In this document: in pieces, positions 59,326-64,000 of the stretch
Layout of the letters: each line of letters begins with the position of its first letter
Numbering within the stretch: the stretch's first letter is position 1
Source of the DNA: Coprococcus comes ATCC 27758
Lineage (GTDB): Bacteria; Bacillota; Clostridia; Lachnospirales; Lachnospiraceae
Direction: 5' to 3'
DNA: 64,000 bases
Assembly: GCF_025149785.1 (NCBI RefSeq)
Contig: NZ_CP102277.1
Span: 3,286,001-3,350,000, forward strand
Notes under the pieces: generated by a model
The model's input: the letters and a program-made list of their open reading frames with translations, nothing else
What the model was told of the DNA's origin: nothing
Databases searched by the model: none
Program-made: the position numbers and the translations under genes

Positions 59326-59829
59326 ATGATTGATGATATGCAAGTCTATATAGCCAATCTTGGCAAGTACAATGAGGGAGAACTGGTCGGGGACTGGTTC
59401 TCTTTTCCGTTGGACGAAGAAGTGATTGCAGAACGTATCGGCTTAAATGTAGAGTACGAAGAATACGCAATCCATGATACGGACAACTTCCCGATGGAGA
59501 TTAGCGAATACATTTCCATCGAAGAACTGAACCGTATCTATGAGCAGTTGGAAGAATTACCGGATTACCTGCTGGACGACTTGGACAGTTTTATATCCTG
59601 CTATGGAAGTCTGGAAGAACTGGTGGAACATAAGGACGACATCATTCTGTATTCCGGCTGTGAAACGATGACCGATTTAGCCTACTATCTGATTGATGAA
59701 GAACAGATACTCGGAGAAATCCCGTCCTCTTTACAGAACTATATCGACTATGAAGCCTACGGGCGTGACCTCGATATAGAGGGGACATTTATTGCAACAA
59801 ACGCTGGTATCTGTGAGGTACTGCGTTAA
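59326..59829 (+). CDS. ardA: ArdA-like antirestriction protein, third copy
   Basis: 167 aa, strongly acidic. MQVYIANLGKYNEGELVGDW, FPMEISEYISIEELNRIYEQ, SCYGSLEELVEHKDDIILYS and YIDYEAYGRDLDIEGTFIAT give the full ArdA plan. It is closest to the Orf18 protein of Tn916 by position, directly before TcpE. The three genes are not close copies of each other, so the triplication is old or the genes were acquired separately. Confidence 0.9.
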   Translation: MIDDMQVYIANLGKYNEGELVGDWFSFPLDEEVIAERIGLNVEYEEYAIHDTDNFPMEISEYISIEELNRIYEQLEELPDYLLDDLDSFISCYGSLEELVEHKDDIILYSGCETMTDLAYYLIDEEQILGEIPSSLQNYIDYEAYGRDLDIEGTFIATNAGICEVLR

Positions 59830-59942
59830 GGGCTGGCAGATCAGCACCGCCACTGGTGCTACTGTCAGCTTTTCTCTTGGGGGCAGTCTGGAAAATCCGG
59901 CTGTCCCTGTTGTTAGGAAAATGAAGAAAGGAGCATTTACAA

Positions 59943-60332
59943 GTGAAGAAAATCCGAAGTTATACAAGTATCTGGAACGTGGAAAAGGTACTGTATGCCA
60001 TCAATGATGTAAACCTGCCATTCCCTGTGACCTTTACCCAGATTACATGGTTCGTGCTGACGGAATTTATCATCATTCTGTTTGCAGATATACCGCCACT
60101 TTCCATGATTGAGGGTGCGTTTTTGAAATATTTCGGGATTCCCGTTGCCCTTACATGGTTTATGTCACAGAAAACCTTTGACGGGAAAAAGCCATACAGT
60201 TACATCAAGACGATGGTTCTGTATGCCCTGCGTCCTAAAGTGACTTATGCCGGAAAAGCCGTGAACCTGCATAAGCAGAAATTTGAGGAAACTATCACGG
60301 CAGTAAGGAGTGTGACCTATGTCCCCGATTAA
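59943..60332 (+). CDS. tcpE: TcpE-family conjugation membrane protein (Orf17-like)
   Basis: 129 aa, GTG start behind GAAAGGAG. SYTSIWNVEKVLYAINDVNL, PFPVTFTQITWFVLTEFIII and WFMSQKTFDGKKPYSYIKTM are the TcpE pattern: two membrane helices and a conserved F-D-G-K-x-P. It is a component of the transfer channel. It overlaps the VirB4-type gene by 14 bases. Confidence 0.93.
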   Translation: MKKIRSYTSIWNVEKVLYAINDVNLPFPVTFTQITWFVLTEFIIILFADIPPLSMIEGAFLKYFGIPVALTWFMSQKTFDGKKPYSYIKTMVLYALRPKVTYAGKAVNLHKQKFEETITAVRSVTYVPD

Positions 60333-62772
60333 ATATATCGACAATAACCTTGTCTGGAATAAGGACAATGAGGTGTTCGCCTACTATGAGCTGATACCGT
60401 ACAATTATTCATTCTTATCCCCAGAGCAGAAATACCTTGTGCATGACAGCTTCCGTCAGCTTATAGCACAGTCCCGTGAGGGAAAGATTCATGCGTTGCA
60501 GATTGCAACCGAAAGTTCAATCCGAAGCATACAGGAACAGTCAAAGAAGCTGGTAACTGGAAAGCTCCGTGAGGTAGCAATCCAAAAGATAGACGACCAG
60601 ACCGAAGCCCTTGTATCCATGATAGGTGATAATCAAGTGGATTACCGTTTCTTTCTGGGATTCAAGCTCATGGTCACAGAGGACGAAGTCAATCTGAAGA
60701 ACATCAAAAAATCGGTATTTCTGACATTCCGTGAGTTTTTGAATGAGGTAAGGCACACGCTGATGAATGACTTTGTTTCCATGAGCAATGATGAAATCAA
60801 CCGTTATGCGAAGATGGAAAAACTGCTGGAAAACAAAATCTCCCGTAGATTCAAAATCCGCCGACTGGAAGCCAAAGACTTTGCGTATCTGATGGAACAC
60901 CTCTACGGCAGGGACGGGATAGCCTATGAAGATTATGTGTATCCTCTGCCAAAAAGAAAATTAAAAAGGGAAACACTGATTAAGTATTATGACCTTATCC
61001 GTCCTACCCGTTGCGTGGTGGAAGAAAGCCAGCGATATTTGCGTCTGGAACATGAGGACAGCGAAAGTTATGTGTCCTACTTTACGGTCAATGCCATTGT
61101 CGGGGAGCTGGACTTCCCATCATCGGAAATCTTTTATTTCCAGCAACAGCAGTTCACATTCCCTGTGGATACTTCCATGAATGTTGAGATTGTGGGAAAT
61201 AAGAAAGCCTTAACCACTGTCCGTAACAAGAAAAAGGAATTAAAGGACTTGGATAATCACGCCTATCAAGCTGGAAATGAAACAAGTTCAAATGTGGTGG
61301 AAGCCTTGGACAGTGTCGATGAACTGGAAACAGACTTAGACCAGAGTAAGGAAAGTATGTACAAGTTAAGCTACGTCATACGGGTGTCTGCACCCGATCT
61401 TGACGAACTGAAACGCCGTTGTGATGAGGTTAAGGATTTTTACGATGATTTGAATGTGAAGCTGGTTCGTCCTGCCGGAGATATGCTTGGACTGCATGGA
61501 GAATTTCTTCCAGCCAGCAAGCGTTACATCAATGATTATATCCAGTATGTGAAATCAGATTTTTTAGCCGGACTTGGTTTTGGAGCTACCCAGATGTTGG
61601 GAGAAAATACAGGAATTTATATCGGATATTCCGTGGATACAGGAAGAAATGTCTACCTGCAACCGTCCCTTGCCAGTCAAGGGGTAAAAGGTACGGTCAC
61701 AAATGCGTTGGCTTCTGCCTTTGTGGGTTCGCTTGGTGGTGGAAAATCATTCTGTAATAACCTGCTGGTGTATTATTCCGTCCTGTTCGGTGGACAGGCA
61801 GTTATCCTAGACCCGAAAAGTGAGCGTGGGAACTGGAAAGAAACACTGCCGGAGATTGCAGAGGAAATCAACATTGTAAATCTCACCAGCGACAAGGAAA
61901 ATGCAGGGCTTCTTGACCCGTTTGTAATTATGAAAGATAAAGAGGACGGAGCTACACTGGCAAAAGAAATTTTAACATTTTTAACAGGTATCTCAACCCG
62001 TGATGGAGACAAGTTCCCTGTGCTTATCAGTGCAATCAGCAAAGTATCAGAAAGTGAACACAGAGGATTGCTAAATGTTATCACAGAATTACGGAAAGAA
62101 AATACGCCTATTGCAAACCATATCGCAAATCATATTGACAGTTTTACAAATTATGATTTTGCACACCTGCTCTTTTCAGACGGAACAGCGAAAAATACTA
62201 TCAGTCTGGATAACCAGCTCAATATCATACAGGTTGCGGATTTGGTTCTGCCGGATAAAGATACTACTTTTGACGAATACACGACCATTGAATTATTATC
62301 GGTGGCAATGTTGATTGTAATATCTACCTTTGCCTTAGACTTTATCCATTCAGACCGAAGCATTTTTAAGATTGTAGACCTTGATGAAGCATGGGCGTTC
62401 TTAAATGTGGCACAGGGCGAAACTTTATCAAATAAACTGGTACGTGCTGGTAGAGCCATGAATGCCGGAGTATATTTTGTCACACAGTCCTCTGGGGACG
62501 TATCGAAAGAAAGTCTGAAAAATAACATCGGCTTAAAGTTTTCGTTCCGCTCCACAGATACCAATGAAATCAAGCAGACCTTAGAGTTTTTCGGGCTGGA
62601 CAGTGAGGACGAAAATAACCAGAAGCGGTTGAGGGATTTGGAGAACGGACAATGCTTAATGCAGGATTTATACGGGCGTGTCGGTGTAGTACAGATACAC
62701 CCTGTCTTTGTAGAACTGCTCCACGCTTTTGATACCAGACCGCCGATAAAAAGTGAGGTGGATTTGGAATGA
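60319..62772 (+). CDS. VirB4/TcpF-type conjugation ATPase (Orf16-like)
   Basis: 817 aa. The N-terminal part (WNKDNEVFAYYELIPYNYSF) is typical of Gram-positive VirB4. Walker A is GSLGGGKSF (about residue 475), Walker B IFKIVDLDEAWAFLN, then QSSGDVSKESLKNNIGLKF as the RAAxT-like motif. It energises assembly of the mating channel and substrate export at the membrane. The stop overlaps the next start by four bases (ATGA). Confidence 0.95.
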   Translation: MSPIKYIDNNLVWNKDNEVFAYYELIPYNYSFLSPEQKYLVHDSFRQLIAQSREGKIHALQIATESSIRSIQEQSKKLVTGKLREVAIQKIDDQTEALVSMIGDNQVDYRFFLGFKLMVTEDEVNLKNIKKSVFLTFREFLNEVRHTLMNDFVSMSNDEINRYAKMEKLLENKISRRFKIRRLEAKDFAYLMEHLYGRDGIAYEDYVYPLPKRKLKRETLIKYYDLIRPTRCVVEESQRYLRLEHEDSESYVSYFTVNAIVGELDFPSSEIFYFQQQQFTFPVDTSMNVEIVGNKKALTTVRNKKKELKDLDNHAYQAGNETSSNVVEALDSVDELETDLDQSKESMYKLSYVIRVSAPDLDELKRRCDEVKDFYDDLNVKLVRPAGDMLGLHGEFLPASKRYINDYIQYVKSDFLAGLGFGATQMLGENTGIYIGYSVDTGRNVYLQPSLASQGVKGTVTNALASAFVGSLGGGKSFCNNLLVYYSVLFGGQAVILDPKSERGNWKETLPEIAEEINIVNLTSDKENAGLLDPFVIMKDKEDGATLAKEILTFLTGISTRDGDKFPVLISAISKVSESEHRGLLNVITELRKENTPIANHIANHIDSFTNYDFAHLLFSDGTAKNTISLDNQLNIIQVADLVLPDKDTTFDEYTTIELLSVAMLIVISTFALDFIHSDRSIFKIVDLDEAWAFLNVAQGETLSNKLVRAGRAMNAGVYFVTQSSGDVSKESLKNNIGLKFSFRSTDTNEIKQTLEFFGLDSEDENNQKRLRDLENGQCLMQDLYGRVGVVQIHPVFVELLHAFDTRPPIKSEVDLE

Positions 62773-64000
62773 TGAAATCTGTCACAAAAGAAAAGGTGTT
62801 CCATGTGCTGAAAATGATTCTGATTGCCGTGACCGTCACGCTGGTACTGCTGTCCCTGCTTGGGACGGTAGCTCATGCGTCTGGACTGGTCGATGATACG
62901 GTCAATGCAGACAACCTGTATTCAAAGTATCCGCTTTCCAATTATCAGCTTGATTTCTATGTGGACAATAGCTGGTCTTGGCTTCCGTGGAACTGGCTGG
63001 ACGGCATTGGAAAATCGGTGCAGTACGGGCTTTACTGTATCACAAATTTTGTCTGGACAATCAGCCTGTATCTTAGCAATGCCACAGGATATGTGGTGCA
63101 ACAGGCGTATAAGCTGGACTTCATCAATGACATGGCAGACAGTATCGGGAAAAGTATCCAGACACTTGCCGGAGTGACCGAAAACGGATTTTCAAGCAGT
63201 GGATTCTATGTGGGATTCCTGCTTATTATCATTCTGATTGTAGGTGTTTATACCGCCTATACAGGGCTTCTCAAACGGGAAACAAGCAAGGCACTTCACG
63301 CCGTTATCAACTTTGTAGTGGTATTCATCGTGTCTGCGTCCTTTATTGCTTATGCTCCCAATTATATCCAGAAAATCAATGATTTCAGTTCGGACATCAG
63401 CACCGCTTCTCTGGACTTGGGGACAAAAATCATGCTCCCCGATTCACAAAGCAAAGGCAAGGACAGCGTAGACCTTATCCGTGACAGCCTTTTTGCGATA
63501 CAGGTAGAAAAACCGTGGCTGTTGTTGCAGTTCGGGAACAGCGATACCGAAGAAATCGGGACTGACCGTGTAGAAGCTCTGGTATCTGCCAGCCCGTCCG
63601 ATGAAGATGGGGAAACAAGGGAAACTGTTGTCAAAACAGAGATTGAGGATAACGACAATGACAACCTTACCATTCCACAGGTCGTCAACCGTCTTGGCAT
63701 GGTGTTCTTCCTGCTCATTTTCAATCTCGGTATCACAATATTTATCTTCCTGCTTACTGGCATGATGTTGTTTTCCCAGATACTCTTTATCATATATGCC
63801 ATATTTTTACCTGTCAGTTTTTTACTGTCCATGATACCGACCTATGAGAACATGGCGAAACAGGCAGTTGTCCGTGTGTTCAATGCCATTATGACAAGAG
63901 CCGGAATCACACTGATTGTGACCGTGGCATTTTCAATTTCCAGTATGTTTTACAACATTTCCACAGACTATCCGTTCTTCATGGTGGCATTTTTGCAGAT
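62769..64000 (+). CDS. VirB6-like conjugation membrane protein (CD3337/EF1877, Orf15-like), partial
   Basis: Two in-frame ATGs (62769, 62772) follow the VirB4 stop; about 410 residues are visible before the window edge. A signal-like helix (MILIAVTVTLVLLSLLGTVA) is followed by an external segment rich in aromatic residues (DNSWSWLPWNWLDGIGKSVQ), then several helices (GFYVGFLLIIILIVGVYTAY; AVINFVVVFIVSASFIAYA; LGMVFFLLIFNLGITIFIFL). This is the polytopic channel subunit that precedes the NlpC/P60 peptidoglycan hydrolase in Tn916. Confidence 0.92.
   Translation, partial: MMKSVTKEKVFHVLKMILIAVTVTLVLLSLLGTVAHASGLVDDTVNADNLYSKYPLSNYQLDFYVDNSWSWLPWNWLDGIGKSVQYGLYCITNFVWTISLYLSNATGYVVQQAYKLDFINDMADSIGKSIQTLAGVTENGFSSSGFYVGFLLIIILIVGVYTAYTGLLKRETSKALHAVINFVVVFIVSASFIAYAPNYIQKINDFSSDISTASLDLGTKIMLPDSQSKGKDSVDLIRDSLFAIQVEKPWLLLQFGNSDTEEIGTDRVEALVSASPSDEDGETRETVVKTEIEDNDNDNLTIPQVVNRLGMVFFLLIFNLGITIFIFLLTGMMLFSQILFIIYAIFLPVSFLLSMIPTYENMAKQAVVRVFNAIMTRAGITLIVTVAFSISSMFYNISTDYPFFMVAFLQ

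Larger units (their letters stand above)
48101..64000 (+). mobile_element. Tn916-family integrative conjugative element, left part
   Basis: The order DUF961-DUF961-coupling ATPase-oriT-MobT relaxase-DUF3789-TcpD-like-ArdA-TcpE-VirB4-VirB6-like corresponds to orf23 through orf15 of Tn916. The element begins near the tRNA-Arg fragment and runs beyond the window. A VaFE surface protein and several AT-rich cargo genes are additions. Integrase and excisionase are not in view; they would be expected at the far end. The exact left boundary is inferred. Confidence 0.93.

Noticed and set aside
62151-62876. 241-codon minus-strand frame in the ICE
   Set aside because: Antisense to the VirB4-type ATPase; no signal or domain of its own.

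Overview
The window reads as chromosome of a Firmicute of the family Lachnospiraceae (Blautia, Dorea or Mediterraneibacter type). The evidence is gene-family content: SARP/BTAD regulators beside a secreted repeat protein, a DUF4860 type IV pilus cluster, sucrose PTS genes, D-serine ammonia-lyase, a CD1871A-type CXXC peptide, and a Tn916-like integrative conjugative element (ICE). Shine-Dalgarno sites are strong (AGGAGG or AAAGGAG) almost everywhere. No species can be fixed from the sequence alone.

Layout. 0-4.3 kb (minus strand): a secreted Q/E-rich protein (cut by the window edge), two small proteins sharing a 'WQG' domain, an Rpn-type nuclease and a SARP/BTAD regulator whose C-terminus looks like a dead GGDEF domain. 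4.4-9.3 kb (plus): a tight operon of a transglutaminase-like lipoprotein, a PilC/GspF platform, four small pilin-like or membrane proteins and a PilT retraction ATPase. 9.4-13.6 kb (minus): an HPt protein, a YtrA-type regulator with a membrane protein, an HD hydrolase, an orphaned minimal nucleotidyltransferase and a GNAT enzyme. 13.9-18.7 kb: sucrose module scrB-scrA-scrR. 18.8-28.1 kb: MFS transporter, glutaminase, flavodoxin-like protein, D-serine ammonia-lyase, heterodimeric ABC exporter and a LysR regulator. 28.2-32.3 kb: a two-component system divergent from a redox operon (46-aa CXXC peptide, 4Fe-4S membrane protein, TlpA-like lipoprotein). 32.5-37.5 kb: M42 peptidase, creatininase-family hydrolase, FadR-type regulator and a CHASE-GGDEF-PAS protein. 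37.7-43.1 kb: alpha-galactoside module (AraC regulator, GPH transporter, GH36 enzyme, YczE-like membrane protein). 43.1-45.6 kb: a decayed stretch with a broken histidine kinase, a Fic enzyme and an IS256-family transposase remnant. 45.6-47.7 kb: a CHASE hybrid histidine kinase.

From about 48.1 kb to the right edge lies a Tn916-family ICE, entered next to a 44-nt 3' fragment of tRNA-Arg (anticodon CCT). It holds an LPxTG-like VaFE-repeat surface protein, a DUF961 pair, a coupling ATPase, an oriT-like hairpin region, a MobT (Orf20-type) relaxase, three consecutive ArdA-like antirestriction genes, TcpE, a VirB4-type ATPase and the start of a VirB6-like channel protein. Its backbone is interrupted by AT-rich cargo (two unknown proteins and an Imm33/DUF2185 immunity protein at 52.5-53.7 kb; a YcxB-like protein at 57.8-58.3 kb) and by a convergent XRE regulator with an unknown membrane-anchored protein just upstream of oriT. 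Integrase, excisionase and any resistance cargo would lie beyond the right edge.

Two near-identical 173-bp non-coding elements in opposite orientation (858-1030 and 27056-27228) and several short gene remnants show past recombination. The points most worth a second look are the SARP/WQG-domain/secreted-protein locus, the 173-bp element, the redox operon with its 46-aa peptide, the terminator that overlaps the apparent relaxase start, and the cargo islands of the ICE.
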